A DNA stretch of 64,000 nt, from NCBI GenBank assembly GCA_963576735.1, contig OY755171.1, forward strand, positions 18,822,182 to 18,886,181, in the 5' to 3' direction. Numbering within the stretch: position 1 is the first letter of the stretch; each line of letters opens with the position of its first letter. A program made the translations under genes and the position numbers. The stretch comes from Bedellia somnulentella (taxonomy: Eukaryota > Arthropoda > Insecta > Lepidoptera > Bedelliidae). Below are positions 52,901 to 60,975 of the stretch, piece by piece. Under the pieces are notes generated by a model. It searched no databases. It saw only the letters and a list, made by a program, of their open reading frames with translations, and was not told where the DNA came from.

Positions 52901-54212
52901 GACTTTTGTCTCATTCAGTTGTTAATATTTCAATGCGACAGAACGATACTTAAGCTGGAATACTCAATTCAGAAATCGGTCGTAACTCTGGCTATCAGGA
53001 TTCATAAGCTACGTCCACACTGTGCCTTTTCATCTTCAACTTTCGTCTTCATCTTTCTATTCAACTTTCAATTGACGCTTACAATAAGTGAATGCGTTAA
53101 TTGAAACCAACACCATACTTTATTCGTAGTTTGAGTTTCTGTTGGAAACATGTGCGACGACAATATTTTACTTGGGGGAATATATGCAGCTTACTTGGTC
53201 ATAAGAAATTCCAGTAAAACAAAAACCATCGTTCCTCTTTACTTTATTAGTGTAAAGTTTATTGTTAGGATCCCAGAGTTGTGGAAAGCTTCTGTAATCT
53301 TCAATAAAACTTAATGTTAAATCTTTTTCTTCGTCCACCATCTTGTTGTTGAACGCTATGACGCACAGAAATCCACCCGACACCGGATAACTTGCAACAC
53401 AGCGCGCGCTCCGCTTTCAACTGCCATCGCGCATGCATTAAGGGCATGCCTCACGTGCGCTGTTGACTGCGCTATGACGCATGCCCTTATTGAACAAAAA
53501 AAGGCACAGTGTGGACGTAGCTATACTCAGCACTAGTAGCATGAGGCTTGTGAGAGCGCGTATGTCACATGAGAAGTGAGAAACTGACAGATTGCCCATT
53601 TAAAATCTGTCAGTATCTCACGTCTCACATTAGATACTCGCTCTCACAAGCCTCATGCTGCGGGGGCTAATTACATAACGTACCTCGGAACCAACTTGGT
53701 ATTGGGTAATCTGCTCAAAATGACGGTGTACAAAATATGAAGAATAAATGGGCATGTATATAGAGATATTGATGTATGTAAATGAGCTAGAGAGGTCTGC
53801 CGGGATAGTAGAAAATGGCGATCGATAGAGTCAGCCTGCCCCAATGGGAACTTATTTATGTATGTAATTTGCCCATTATCTAGCCCATCATTATCAACAC
53901 TAATGCGAACTTTACCATAAAGATACATGCATAACACTACTCCTTTTTCCAGTAGATTTCGTCGTGCGGAACTATGAAACATTTATGGCTTTTTAAGTGA
54001 ATCAATTGAATGTTCGTGTGGCTGAAAAATTATCATAACACCTTTATTTTGCCAACATAGATAATTGAATGTTGGCCATCCTTCCAAAAAGCGGCTGAGA
54101 ATTCGCCAATGCTACAGTTTTGGTTAAAAATTTACAAACCTTTCACACAGTTTAACACCAAAACACAGCTAATAATTAATAAAATAATTCCATTAAAACT
54201 TTTTAGCTTCAT
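43605..54212 (-). CDS. two-Ig-domain type I membrane protein
   Basis: Exons recognised on the minus strand: 54212-54140, 48240-48108, 45732-45438, 44914-44751 and 43924-43605. Exon 1 encodes a signal peptide (MKLKSFNGIILLIISCVLVL). Exons 2-3 form a first Ig-like domain (VDIRCNSNTPMSYC ... DSGTWYCYMG) and exons 3-4 a second (PVTLRCVTTKTYTSLSYC ... DQGVWTCGAG). Exon 5 gives one membrane span followed by a basic, Ser/Pro/Arg-rich cytoplasmic tail (SSPGPSSPRSRPMSRRGSPL). This predicts a cell-surface adhesion or receptor-type protein; I do not recognise the family member. All junctions agree in phase except exon 2 to exon 3 (exon 2 ends two bases into a codon, exon 3 needs one), so a small exon between 45733 and 48107 is probably missing from this model. 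Intron 1 is 5.9 kb and full of repeats. Confidence 0.8.
43925..44750 (-). other. intron 4 of the Ig gene
   Basis: No repeat that I recognise. Confidence 0.6.
44751..44914 (-). CDS. Ig membrane protein, exon 4
   Basis: Encodes ALLGRYYYPSNYSLDRGDC and GDQGVWTCGAGIDGKEEID, the C-terminal half of Ig domain 2. Donor ACAG/GTATTT. Confidence 0.88.
44915..45437 (-). other. intron 3 of the Ig gene
   Basis: No recognised element. Confidence 0.55.
45438..45732 (-). CDS. Ig membrane protein, exon 3
   Basis: Carries the DSGTWYCYMGHKSAG end of Ig domain 1 and the NISVPYGKPVTLRC start of domain 2. Acceptor TTTTACAG, donor CTCG/GTAAGT. Confidence 0.88.
45873..46118 (+). repeat. SINE family A in the Ig gene intron 2
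   Basis: Full-length, near consensus, antisense to the host gene. Confidence 0.85.
46119..46657. other. intron sequence, nothing recognised
   Basis: I looked here for the missing small exon on the minus strand. A stretch after TTTTAG at about 46562 is open but does not end at a donor in the needed phase. Confidence 0.35.
46658..47349 (+). mobile_element. Helitron-like element H5, 692 bp
   Basis: TCTATACATATAATAAATCT follows an A; the 3' end reads GTACGAAGTCTGCCGGGTCA, then GCTAG before a T. It is a different subfamily from H1-H4, with a degenerate (TCTG)n segment near 46778-46810. Confidence 0.7.
47507..47682 (+). repeat. SINE family A, decayed
   Basis: GTGTAGTGTCTGTTTAGAAT and the following words are recognisable; the 3' half is lost at the start of the next copy. 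Confidence 0.55.
47683..47935 (+). repeat. SINE family A, full length
   Basis: Complete copy inserted directly behind an older one; ends in (TATG)n. Confidence 0.85.
48108..48240 (-). CDS. Ig membrane protein, exon 2
   Basis: Encodes HREFEIDGVKNILALEGEK, then DIRCNSNTPMSYCVFVHPSG. It joins exon 1 in phase, completing an Ala codon, and ends at a consensus GTGAGT donor. Confidence 0.85.
48449..48880 (+). mobile_element. Helitron-like element H6, 3' end uncertain
   Basis: TCTATACTATAATAAGACTG after an A is a typical 5' end; CTGTCTTTCTGTCTGTATGT follows. A CTAG at 48877 is followed by A, not T, so the 3' terminus is doubtful. Confidence 0.55.
48907..49212 (-). repeat. SINE family F, tRNA-headed, full length
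   Basis: The minus strand starts GCCTCCGTGGTCTCGCGG and carries GGTCTCGGGTTCGATTCCCG, perfect A- and B-box-like words. The body includes CCGAAAATTAAGATGATTCC and ends near CCCCTTGGTGGGGACATAAA. A second head is at 61026-61103. Confidence 0.7.
49288..49363 (+). repeat. tRNA-like sequence, unassigned SINE head
   Basis: GTGGCGTAGCGGTATACCG and CCCAGGTTCGAATCTCGG are spaced like A and B boxes. Anticodon and acceptor arms are poor, so it is not called a tRNA gene. Confidence 0.45.
49689..50255. mobile_element. foldback element with about 175 bp arms in the Ig gene intron 1
   Basis: The ends AATAACTTTTAACAAAAAG and their inverse open arms at 49689-49865 and about 50065-50255 that share CAATCTAGTACTAAAAAGTA and ACCTTTGCAATTTCTTTATT. 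The right arm has about 14 extra bases containing AAACCGACTTC. Confidence 0.8.
50464..50639 (-). repeat. SINE family C, truncated, diverged
   Basis: GTTCACGCCGAATATCCCTG to TTTTGAACAAATACACTGTA; the head is absent. Confidence 0.75.
50640..51148 (-). repeat. dispersed repeat K
   Basis: The right end TCGAATTGAGAACACTCC, then TTTTTTTGAAGTCGGTT, is the inverse of the block at 3631. The interior repeats CCCCTCGATTTC and GATCCCATCATCAGACCC words. The 72-codon frame is incidental. Confidence 0.55.
51191..51560 (-). repeat. SINE family C, full length (family description)
   Basis: Read on the minus strand, this 370 bp unit starts with a tRNA-derived head: GATAGCCCAGTGGGTAGAAC (A-box-like) and GCGTTCAAATCCTGGG (B-box-like). 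A long body follows with CACCAATTTGTCTTTTC, GGAAACCCACATGGCTGAG, ACAAAACGGCGATAGGCC, CCTATCACGTGAGTACACTG and GAACACCAGGTGACAAAG, ending CGGCGTGAACGTTTATG plus (TTATG)n. Full or partial copies occur across the window on both strands. Confidence 0.85.
51565..51698 (-). repeat. SINE family A, 3' part
   Basis: ACTAACGGCTATAAATCCC to AACTGCATCGCCCAATAATC; the 5' half is missing. Confidence 0.65.
51699..52122. other. intron sequence, nothing recognised
   Basis: AT-rich, no terminus or tRNA-like word. Confidence 0.4.
52123..52500 (+). repeat. SINE family C, full length
   Basis: Head ATGATAGTCCAGTGGGTAGA; same subfamily as 32159-32526, with TAACTAGATGGCGCTTGCC and a TTATG tail. Confidence 0.85.
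52675..52850 (+). repeat. SINE family A, decayed
   Basis: GTTTAGAATAGCATTACCCT and a weak 3' half are all that is left. Confidence 0.4.
52855..52982. mobile_element. small MITE, copy 2
   Basis: CCCGATTTCTGAATTGAGTA and the inverse TACTCAATTCAGAAATCGG; core similar to 32671-32806 with a small deletion on the right. Confidence 0.7.
53007..53522. mobile_element. Harbinger-like element with a MADF relic
   Basis: Inverted ends AGCTACGTCCACACTGTGCC and complement, flanked by ATA on each side. A minus-strand frame inside (next entry) resembles a MADF domain, which accompanies PIF/Harbinger transposases. A palindromic GCATGCATTAAGGGCATGC stretch lies near 53430-53452. The assignment is an inference from MADF plus the 3 bp duplication. 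Confidence 0.6.
53168..53341 (-). pseudogene. MADF-domain fragment
   Basis: From ATG 53341 the minus strand reads MVDEEKDLTLSFIEDYRSFP, then LWDPNNKLYTNKVKR, the first two thirds of a MADF (Adf-1/Myb-like) DNA-binding domain with its characteristic P-x-LWD and Y-x-x-K pattern. It loses similarity after KRNDG, either at an intron or at a break. No transposase exon accompanies it. Confidence 0.5.
53528..53660. mobile_element. palindromic MITE
   Basis: AGCATGAGGCTTGTGAGAGC at the left and its complement at the right enclose a near-perfect fold, with CTGACAGATT/AATCTGTCAG at the tip. A related fragment may lie at 20020-20045. Confidence 0.7.
53690..53876 (+). mobile_element. LINE family B 3' end, decayed
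   Basis: ATGAAGAATAAATGGGCATG, GAGCTAGAGAGGTCTGCC and TGGCGATCGATAGAGTCAGC match the family; it lies antisense to the Ig gene. Confidence 0.65.
53985..54125 (+). repeat. SINE family A, remnant next to exon 1
   Basis: GGCTTTTTAAGTGAATCAAT and CCAAAAAGCGGCTGAGAATT are eroded forms of the central and 3' blocks. Confidence 0.4.
54140..54212 (-). CDS. Ig membrane protein, exon 1 (signal peptide)
   Basis: ATG at 54212; 24 codons plus one base, hydrophobic core GIILLIISCVLVL, donor AAAG/GTTTGT. The phase fits exon 2 exactly. Confidence 0.75.
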
Positions 54213-54724
54213 CTTGAAAGTGTTATTTTCTTGCCCAAACAATACACGAGCTCACTATATAATCTAGACTTTTCTTTTCACTATATTAAGGTCTAGTGTC
54301 ATTTCATATCAAAACTCAATAACAAAACTTAATCAAATACTACTGAACTATAACACATCATAAAATATATGCCACCAAAGATCAAAGTATTTGTAGTAAA
54401 AATAACGATTCTGAAAATAAATATATGTTTGCTTTGACTTCCCGACACTATCGATATTAAACAATAAATGAATAGTTCTACTTTTAACTACCCTCACGAC
54501 GCGATAAATAGATCTGTGTAATATAACAAGTCATAGGTCGTTAATGAGTTAGATAATGAACGTCAAAAAGTAATCGGTAGAAGTTTGTTTTAAATTATCG
54601 ATGTATTTACAACGCTGTGAGCAAGAGTGTTTATAAAACATGAAATTTTGTAACAGCTTCTTAAAGGAGGTTATCAACTTCATTCATATTTATGTTATTA
54701 ATTTATTATGTATTAAAATGTTCC
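54213..54724. other. upstream region of the Ig gene
   Basis: A TATA-like word, ATTATATAGTG on the minus strand (about 54264-54254), is the only promoter hint. Otherwise AT-rich. Confidence 0.3.
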
Positions 54725-54883
54725 TTGTAGTATCGGCTTAGAATACCACTACCCTATCTATTATTCAAGTTATCTAGGATCTTGATGAGAAAGATATTTA
54801 GGATGTTTATTTATTTATCATTCCAAAGCTCTGGCTACCCCGTTAGGGGATTTATAGCCGTGAGTATATGTATGTATGTATGT
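54725..54883 (+). repeat. SINE family A, internally deleted
   Basis: Both ends are present (GTAGTATCGGCTTAGAATAC; GCCGTGAGTATATGTATG), but about 90 bp of the centre is replaced or lost. Confidence 0.7.
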
Positions 54884-55472
54884 TTATTTATTAATGAGAG
54901 ATATGGTTGAACCCCTTGCCAAGCTTCTTCAAATCAAACTTTACCGATGTTAGTCATTCATGTCATGAATTGAAATAGGTATTTATGCTATCGAATAAAA
55001 CGTTAAAAGGGAGCTCAATGCTCTCATGATATCAACATTAGGCTCGAAACTCAGATATCTTAGGTTGGACTTACTATTAATAAATATAAAAAAGAAATGA
55101 ATAATCAGTAGATTCTTTTGAACACATCTAAAACTTAGTTCGAATCAAAAATACTTAATCAGAAATTAACGCATCAAATTTTAATTGATTCATGTCTCGC
55201 TTTAGTTATTTGCCTAGCAGAATTGAATAAACTTATACCACATGTTCAGTATATAGATTGGCACACACGCACACACACAACACACATCCACACATTACAC
55301 TACATATACATTCACTTTTCCTTGTTATATTATATTCTATAATTTTATATTTTATTTTGGGAGCTTATGGCTGCATTTACAAAATTGTATTAGTATGTAG
55401 ATACTTAGATGTAAATAACAAGCTTCCTCATATAGTACACCTTGTAATCGTAATGTATTAATGTAACAAGTG
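54884..55472. other. AT-rich spacer, nothing recognised
   Basis: A short (CACA)n run at about 55260-55295 is present. Confidence 0.4.
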
Positions 55473-55519
55473 TAATGGTCTACCTTTTGTCAATTTATTT
55501 GACAAAAGGTAGACCATTA
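55473..55519. repeat. perfect 21 bp inverted repeat, 5-base loop
   Basis: Arm TAATGGTCTACCTTTTGTC plus AA (55473-55493) and its exact complement (55499-55519). The loop is too small for a typical insect pre-miRNA; it may be the tip of a recent foldback event. Confidence 0.8.
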
Positions 55520-55549
55520 ATTATTCTTATATTATTATTATCCTTATGT

Positions 55550-55920
55550 CTTTTTGACTCTCACCTCTCCCATGGCCAAAAAAGAATTAAAAAATTTAAA
55601 TGGGATAGGTGGTACTCCCCGACAAAAGAACAGTCGGTCGGGCTCAGAGACTCAGGTTCAAGAACCGACGGACGATCCGAGCCATATCGAGTAGCACCGC
55701 CTTCTGCATTTGTGCTGGAAACGAGTGTTAGCAAGAGCCGAACAACCGGAAATAATATGCCTAAGTGACTCTCCGGGACGGCCACATGCTCGATAAACGT
55801 CTGTGGTACCGTCCTAAGGATGTACTTCTGATAGTTCCGCGCCTTGTTGTTATTATAGCATGTTGTAAGTTCAGCTCTGTTCAAACCGAATCGGAACATG
55901 TTCTAAAAAATACTTCTACT
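55550..55920. other. unassigned patch with higher GC content
   Basis: Open for 39 codons on the plus strand from ATG 55573 (MAKKELKNLNGIGGTPRQ) and for 112 codons on the minus strand. The basic, Ser-rich reading resembles the N-terminus of a retroelement protein, but no domain is recognisable. Confidence 0.25.
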
Positions 55921-56688
55921 TTATCCTCTTAAGTCGACGTTTATTTTTCCTGGACCTAAGACACAAACCTGTTTAACACAAATACTTTGGAAGTTCTTGC
56001 GGAACATTGTGTAGCAATCAGACACCAAACCAATAGAGAGAGAGAGGGAAAGAGAAGTATGAAATCTTGAATTACTGATGGATGGGGAACTATGAGTTTG
56101 AAAACATCATTTTATCAGTAGTCTTTAACTGCTACTATCGTCTTGAAGTTCTTGATAATATACGCGATTACCTAACTGTGGATTTGCGTATTCACCTTTG
56201 TAAATCGTTGATATTATCAAGATAAGCTGTTGTGACGTGGTCTATGAAAAACAGAAACTGATATAGAGAGTACAAATTCGCATGCGTTCGTTATTGTTTC
56301 CGAATCCCTCCACATTCATTGTTTTCCATTTCTTCAAGTACTTGAACAATGCAAAACTTCTTTACGTGCAAGCGCGAAGAAAATGACTCCTTGCCACTTT
56401 ATGTTCGATGTATTAAGGCTAGAATCACCGGCTTATTTGAACAAAAAAACTGCAATGGTCCAATGAGTTCAAGGTCAAAGTGCTATTGCATTGGTCAGCA
56501 GCATTCCGAGGTTCTTCTAGGTGTGCAGCGTCCAAGTGCTGAAACGATCTCCTCCAACAAAAGAGTCCTGGCTGGCTCGTCGGTAACTTATGTATTTAAT
56601 TTTATTCTTTTTTTGACTATTAATTATTACAATATACAACAGTGTACATGTAAGTACATGATTATTTAATATTTAATGTGTAATTTAG
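55921..56688. other. unassigned spacer
   Basis: A 106-codon plus-strand frame (56349-56669) reads CKREENDSLPLYVRC and GVQRPSAETISSNKRVLAGS and meets a possible donor TCGTCGGTAACT at about 56580. I could not connect it to any gene. Confidence 0.25.
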
Positions 56689-56901
56689 CTGTGTAGTGTC
56701 GGCTTAGAATAGCACTACCCCATTTCTTCCGGTGGGTGTACGTAGGAGGCGATGCGGTTGGAGACCCATTACCAACAACCTTTATTCTACCATCTTTTCC
56801 CCACTCAACTTCCAAAAGTGGCTGAGGAATTTATAATTTCTCAGCTCTGGCTACCCCTTTTAGGGATTTATAGCCGTGAGTATATGTATGCATGTATGTA
56901 T
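56689..56901 (+). repeat. SINE family A with 38 bp deletion
   Basis: Near-consensus, but GTACGTAGGAGGCGATGCGG shows that the segment between the GGCGA of AGGCGACTAACGG and the GGCGATGCGG repeat has been lost, apparently by recombination between two GGCGA words. Confidence 0.85.
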
Positions 56902-57629
56902 ATAATTATTTATTAGAGATACTCAAGTGTTATAGGATAAAATATTATTTGGCTGCACGAGCTTTGTATATTTAATGGTCCTTTATCGGAGTAATCTTTA
57001 TTAATTACAATACATAACATAAATAATATACATAAAAAATATATAATGAAAACAATTAAACTTTCAAAATATGCTTTAATCCGTCTCTGTAAGAATTTCT
57101 GGTAATCCTTTCACAATATACCCTTGTAGTGGAGCGCCGCGGCGCGCCGTAAGGTTTATACCTCGGAATCCAGGGCCAGTCAATAAATCTTTTTATAAAC
57201 TTTGGCAATGTGTTTCTAATAGCATATAGAAAAATGTTAAAAAAAATATTTTGTGCGATCTTAATTTTTTAATAATTATTATAAATAATTATTAATTTTT
57301 TGGAGTTTTCCTTAATTTATATTAGTGTAAAATTAGATTTTGAAAAGAAGAACTATTACAAACTTCATCTTGGGTCTCAAGGGACTGCAGGTATAACGAA
57401 GAAGGGTGGGGAGGGGAATAGAGGGGGCAACAGTAGCTGTTGGGTGTTGTTAATGCGGGCCCTAACAGAATAGTACACGTGGCAACTTGCTAGGCTGGAT
57501 ACGTAGTTGTTGTTTGCTCCGAAACAAAAATAATTTAAAATAATTAAAAAATAAATATATTATTGTGCAGTGAGTGTGATAAAAGTTAATTACTGAGTAT
57601 TACAAACTTTGAGAATAGTGGCATAAATA

Positions 57630-57833
57630 GTAAGTATTTGTTTATTATTTATATTACATGGTTTTGAAAACAACTGTGAATATTCAATAGTATATTTTAT
57701 AATAGATCGATCTTAAAAGTTAGAATGTAATTTTTGTTTAAAAAAAAAGAAATTTCCAATCCTTACATCTGAAATTTTAATTAATTGTGATATAAAGGTT
57801 AGTTATTGATATTAGTAATATTTGTTGTTACAG
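57630..57833 (+). other. probable 5' UTR intron of the Cys-rich gene
   Basis: Donor ATA/GTAAGTATTT at 57630 and acceptor TGTTGTTACAG ending at 57833, 12 bases before the start codon. Confidence 0.55.
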
Positions 57834-57845
57834 CCTCGTATCAAA

Positions 57846-59010
57846 ATGGGTGAACCATCGAATAGTAATAATATAAATAATGGTTGCCTCATTTGTGACA
57901 AAATTGGATGTAGTTCTGAATTAAGCTCTGAGCTAAGAGATATTATAAAAGTCACTAGAGGAATACCAACACTGAAAGCTGCTTCTGTGGAAAGAGGGGA
58001 TGGAATTTCTCAGTATTTAAATACTTGCGAATTTGTCTACGTGCATTCAGTATGCAGACAAAAATATATCAATAAAGGATGTATTAATGCTTATTTAAAA
58101 AAAAGAACACCACATCAACATGCTCTCCACCTAAAAAAAAACTGCGAATGGCTACTTCTATTGATTTTGATTGGAAAAATAAGTGCTTTTTATGTGAAAA
58201 AGAAGCGGATGAAATGAAGGAAAGAAGAAAGTCCAAATCGGTAAGACAGCAAATGAGCTACGTAACTACTTCTGAGTTCAAGCAAACTATTTTAAATTTG
58301 ATAAGCGAAGAGAAAAGCGAATATTGTCGCAATATCCATAAAAGAATTGTAGGTGTGTTAGATCTAGTAGCTCAGGACGCTAAGTATCACGCGGATTGTT
58401 ATATGCATTTGAAAACTACCGTAAAACAGAGCCAGAGGGATAAAAAAATTCATCCAGTCACAATACAAGTAGATGCAGCAATGGAGCAGATTTTCAAATA
58501 TATTGAAGAAAATGATGACTGCCAGTTTTCACTGGCAGAATTAAAAAGTATTGTGACAATTGATCATATTCCTGACGATAAAACGATAAAAATGAGGTTA
58601 ATGAACCATTATGAGGATAATACTGTATTCTCCAGTAAATTTGGATCTAATACAATCATATGTTTTAAAAAACAACAATATTTGTCCGATAACACTTCAC
58701 TTCAAAAGAGTATATTTACAAGTTCAAACATGGCTCGGAAAAGAAATATTACCAGAAGAATGGGGTTGGAAAAATGAACGCGGAATATTGATACCGTAAA
58801 CAATGACGCAGCGACCAGCTCCAGAATCTTTACTAAAAATTATTTTTTGCGCATGCAAAACAGGATGTGGAGCATTTTGTGGATGCAGGAAAAGTGGATT
58901 AAACTGTACTGCAGCTTGCTTAGAATGCAATGGTGATAGCTGTACTAATCCTTTACCTACAATCTACATCAACGAAATCGACGACGACGACGACAATAAT
59001 GAACAATAAT
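57846..59010 (+). pseudogene. Cys-rich protein of a TIR element, broken and deleted
   Basis: The reading starts MGEPSNSNNINNGCLICDK from ATG 57846. It shifts frame at the A run near 58132-58141 into ATSIDFDWKNKCFLCEKEAD, and shifts again near 58740, where LPEEWGWKNERGILIP precedes an in-frame stop at 58798. It then resumes as TMTQRPAPESLLKIIFCACK, GCGAFCGCRKSGLNC and CLECNGDSC to an acidic end. Two C-x2-C ... H-x3-C modules (57880-58060, 58180-58415; the second ends KYHADC) and a C-terminal CxC-type cluster can be seen. The pattern recalls a large family of uncharacterised invertebrate proteins that normally have a long central domain; that domain is absent here. Two frameshifts and a stop make it non-functional. 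Confidence 0.65.
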
Positions 59011-59410
59011 CGATATAGTTAAGGTTAAATTATCTTTTGTAAATCATTTTTTTTTTGCGAAAATCTAATAAATTAACATTGAATTTACTCTGCAAACATA
59101 ATTTATTGCATATAAAATTAAGATCTTTACTGTAAACATTTTTTCCCCCTTCCGCCTTTCATTTTTCAGTAAATTGTTTATAAAAATTGTTGTAATCGAG
59201 ATCGGCAAATATTTTTTTTTTAACATTTTTATTTGAGGTTTTAATAATACAGTCAAACACTTGTTATACAGATTTATTGACTGGCCCTGGGTTCCGAGAT
59301 TTTACCATTTTTATGCCTTACGGCGCTCCACTATTGTATCTGTTGAGCTTGAGCTGTCTACACCAAACTTTAATATGGCAGAATCTAAATTGCAGAAATA
59401 TCATATAAAC

Positions 59411-59661
59411 TTATTTATCATGGTTGTTAACGGTAAGGGAAAACATCGTGAGGAAACCCACATGGCTGAGTTGTTCTAAGTCATGTGACAGTGTATTCGT
59501 ACAAAACGGCGATAGGCCTGCCCCCTATCACGTGAGTACACTGTCCATGCAAAACGTGGGTACTCTGAACACCAGGTGACAAAGTCACGTGATGTTCACA
59601 AGTATTAGTACCTTTGCCAACCCCCTCGGGGATATTCGGCGTGAACGTTTATGTTATGTTA
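59411..59661 (+). repeat. SINE family C, 5'-truncated
   Basis: Starts ATCATGGTTGTTAACGG just 3' of the tRNA-like head position and is otherwise near consensus. Confidence 0.8.
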
Positions 59662-59956
59662 TCATATAAACTTCATACATAATTCCCGTTCCCTTGGGTA
59701 TTTCAAGGAATTATTTTCTTAGTGTTAATTAAAAGCACCAAAGCTATCAGTTTGAATTTTAACATGATGTAGTATAAATTACAGAAGATTCAAATGAACT
59801 TCGTTTAAATATTTTGTTAAAATTAATTGACGTAACTTCTTTAGTTTTTGCGTTTTTTTTTTTATTTTCAATGTTTTATCTTGTTTGTATGTTTTTCTTG
59901 TGACTAAAATGGCGAATAAACGCCTTCCTGCCTTTTGTATAAATACTTACGCTCAT

Positions 59957-60513
59957 TTTTAGGGTTCCGTACGTCTGAATACAAAAACGGAACCCTTATA
60001 GGATCACTCGTGTGTCTGTCCGTCCGTCGCTTACAGTCAATTATCTCCGAATCTATTAGACCGCTTAAGTTGAAATTTGGTACACATATCAATTCTTGTG
60101 ACCCAAACACAGAGGTGTGACGTGAGCAGATGAAATCTGTATATGGGGGGTAATTTTTGGAGGGGAAGGGAAAATAAAAAAAACTGCATCGTGTGCCATA
60201 TCAAATGAAAGGTCTTGTTGAGAAGATCTTAAGTGTATTTTTTTGTAATTTTAAAATAAATAGTTTCCAAGTTATTCAAGAAAATAGACGAAAATTGACC
60301 ATTCCCCCCCCCCCTTATCTCCGAAACTACTGAACCTAAAATTTTGAAAAAAAATACAGAAATTAGTTTCCTCCTTATAGATTTTAGGAAAACCTATAAG
60401 AAGTCCATGATATTAAAATAACATGGTAAATCACTCAATATTGTGCGTACCAACTTTAACATCGTACGGAACCCTCTTCACGCGAGTTCAACTCGCACTT
60501 GTCCCCTTTTTTT
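59957..60513 (-). repeat. dispersed repeat G, second copy
   Basis: TTTTTAGGGTTCCGTACG at the left and CAACTCGCACTTGTCCCC at the right are the inverse of 29875-30507. It has GTCTGTCCGTCCGTCGC in place of the (GGAC)n run. Confidence 0.75.
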
Positions 60514-60609
60514 GTAACATGTTAATTTGATATCTTTTGACCTCGTAACATGGTTATCCTATATTAGAAGCTGTGGTCCTCACAAAGAGCTATCAAGTTT
60601 GTTTTTGTT

Positions 60610-60722
60610 ATTTTTCTATCAACTTTGGGCTGGCTGTGGCTGGGGAATTTCTAATTTCGCAGCTCTGGCTACCCCTTTTAGGGATTTATAGCCGTGAGTA
60701 TATGTATGTATGTATGTATGTC
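60610..60722 (+). repeat. SINE family A, 3' third
   Basis: Begins in GGCTGTGGCTGGGGAATTTC and ends with a long (TATG)n tail. Confidence 0.7.
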
Positions 60723-60870
60723 TATCAACTTCCATAAAAGGTTGAGATGCTGTATATTGAAGCACTGGCTACCCTGTTTGGGATAAAAGGTCGTGACTAT
60801 AAGTAAATGGGAAATACAAACCATATCGCTAGATCAACAACATTTATTTCGAACACTATTTAATTTGGTA

Positions 60871-60975
60871 TCATTTTCTTTTATTTCTTATAACCGGCTT
60901 TTTTCGTCGTTCATTCTTTGCTTCTGATGTTAGTTCATTCTGCAGCTTTTTCAACATTTGTGGTGTTATCAAACC
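60871..60975 (-). CDS. last exon of the unrecognised gene
   Basis: Acceptor TTATTGTTCCAG; 34 codons plus TGA, phase 0. Confidence 0.72.
   Translation of the reverse strand, partial: GLITPQMLKKLQNELTSEAKNERRKKPVIRNKRK

Larger units (their letters stand above)
57129..59331 (+). mobile_element. TIR element carrying a decayed Cys-rich gene
   Basis: The left end (57129-57190) and right end (59331 leftwards) are inverted repeats of about 65 bp. Both start GTGGAGCGCCG and share CCAGGGCCAGTCAATAAATC; the left one has a short internal duplication (GCGGCGCGCC). TA flanks both ends. The sole gene inside is the Cys-rich pseudogene at 57846-59010. No DDE transposase is visible, so the copy is probably an internally deleted derivative of a larger element. 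Confidence 0.75.

Noticed and set aside
55473..55519. microRNA precursor
   Set aside because: The stem is only 21 bp with a 5-base loop, and no flanking lower stem is visible, so it lacks the usual precursor geometry.
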